NCBI GenBank assembly: GCA_003485905.1
Contig: DNHK01000397.1
Coordinates: forward strand, 5,828-11,528
Source of the DNA: Gammaproteobacteria bacterium
GTDB lineage: Bacteria; Pseudomonadota; Gammaproteobacteria; Arenicellales; Arenicellaceae
Direction: 5' to 3'
Length of the DNA: 5,701 nt
Below the pieces are notes generated by a model. It saw only the letters and a list, made by a program, of their open reading frames with translations. It made no database searches and had not been told where the DNA came from. Shown here in pieces: positions 5,184 to 5,701 of the stretch; within the stretch, counting starts at the first letter, position 1, and every line of letters begins with the position of its first letter. The translations under genes were made by a program, and so were the position numbers.

Positions 5184-5701
5184 TTGGAACTCGATCCGTT
5201 CATTCTTTCGAGAATACAGTTCGCACTCAACATAAGTTTCCACATTCTGTTTCCGACAATAACGATTGGATTGTGCTGGATTTTATTGTTTTTCCGTATG
5301 TGTTTTACCTTTACGCAAGACCAGGAATGGGAATACGCGTATTACTTTTGGATCAAAATATTTGCCCTGACCTTTGCGATTGGCGTGGTTACCGGCATCA
5401 CCATGAGTTTTCAATTTGGTACCAATTGGCCTGGGTTTATGGAAAAAGCCGGCAACGTCGCTGGCCCCCTGTTGGGCTATGAAGTTATGACCGCCTTTTT
5501 TCTGGAAGCGTCTTTTTTAGCTATCATGTTATTCGGCAAGAATAAGGTCTCAAACCGCGTACATTTGTTTTCGACGTTTATGGTTGCTATAGGTACGACC
5601 ATATCTGCGTTCTGGATTATTAGCCTAAATTTCTGGATGCAAACTCCCGTTGGCTACAGCGTACAAGACGGTATAGTTCAGATCGAAAGCTGGCGAGAGA
5701 T
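5184..5701 (+). CDS. cydA: Cytochrome bd quinol oxidase subunit I, CioA-like (5' part, runs off window)
   Basis: The frame is open from TTG 5184 to the window end, giving the first 172 residues of a family of roughly 450-520. Subunit I binds haems b558, b595 and d and oxidises quinol in the inner membrane, reducing oxygen to water. The N-terminus LELDPFILSRIQFALNISFH matches subunit I. H20 corresponds to the haem ligand H19 of E. coli, and E100 and E108 in YEVMTAFFLEAS correspond to the proton-pathway/haem d glutamates E99 and E107. QFGTNW (77-82) and WMQTP (151-155) are further family blocks. Membrane segments are visible near 12-38, 55-78, 95-118 and 127-150. The wording GPLLGYEVMTAFFLEASF is closer to cyanide-insensitive CioA than to E. 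coli CydA, though the diagnostic Q-loop and remaining haem ligands lie outside. The subunit II gene is expected downstream. Confidence 0.93.
   Translation, partial: MELDPFILSRIQFALNISFHILFPTITIGLCWILLFFRMCFTFTQDQEWEYAYYFWIKIFALTFAIGVVTGITMSFQFGTNWPGFMEKAGNVAGPLLGYEVMTAFFLEASFLAIMLFGKNKVSNRVHLFSTFMVAIGTTISAFWIISLNFWMQTPVGYSVQDGIVQIESWRE

Noticed and set aside
5273..5482. 69-codon plus-strand open frame
   Set aside because: Out-of-frame reading inside the cytochrome bd subunit I gene; the true frame starts at TTG 5184.

Overview
The window looks like a piece of a proteobacterial chromosome, probably gammaproteobacterial. The evidence is a near full-length GlpT that aligns almost end to end with what I recall of the Escherichia coli protein, a CioA-like cytochrome bd subunit I, and an AbgB-like M20 amidohydrolase. 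Species cannot be assigned from this sequence alone. There are no RNA genes, insertion sequences or CRISPR arrays that I can support.

Layout: (1) 1-482 (+) is the 3' end of an AbgB-type M20 amidohydrolase. (2) 483-732 is an A+T-rich spacer with no convincing gene. (3) 733-2894 (+) is the notable part. It is a large multidomain gene, broken by an apparent one-base frameshift at or just after a T6 run (2146-2151). The two reading frames (733-2163 and 2160-2894) together encode an N-terminal repeat beta-propeller, then a GT8-like glycosyltransferase domain, then a C-terminal PqqD-like domain (RiPP recognition element, RRE). The frameshift falls inside the glycosyltransferase, between its DxD motif and its NSG motif. 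(4) 3041-3466 (-) is a small secreted SnoaL/DUF4440-like protein with a good Shine-Dalgarno and a possible promoter of its own. (5) 3599-4936 (-) is the glycerol-3-phosphate:phosphate antiporter GlpT. (6) 4937-5183 is a divergent control region. (7) 5184-5701 (+) is the 5' part of cytochrome bd quinol oxidase subunit I, running off the window.

The flanking genes are ordinary metabolism: amidohydrolase, glycerol-3-phosphate uptake and terminal oxidase. The propeller-glycosyltransferase-RRE gene stands out from them by its lower G+C and A+T-rich flanks, and looks like an accessory insertion. PqqD-like domains bind the leader of a ribosomally made peptide, so the fusion suggests a peptide- or protein-directed glycosyltransferase, with the propeller as a second binding or scaffold module. 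That is inference. No precursor peptide, transporter, protease or other tailoring enzyme is convincingly present here, and the gene may be a pseudogene as written.
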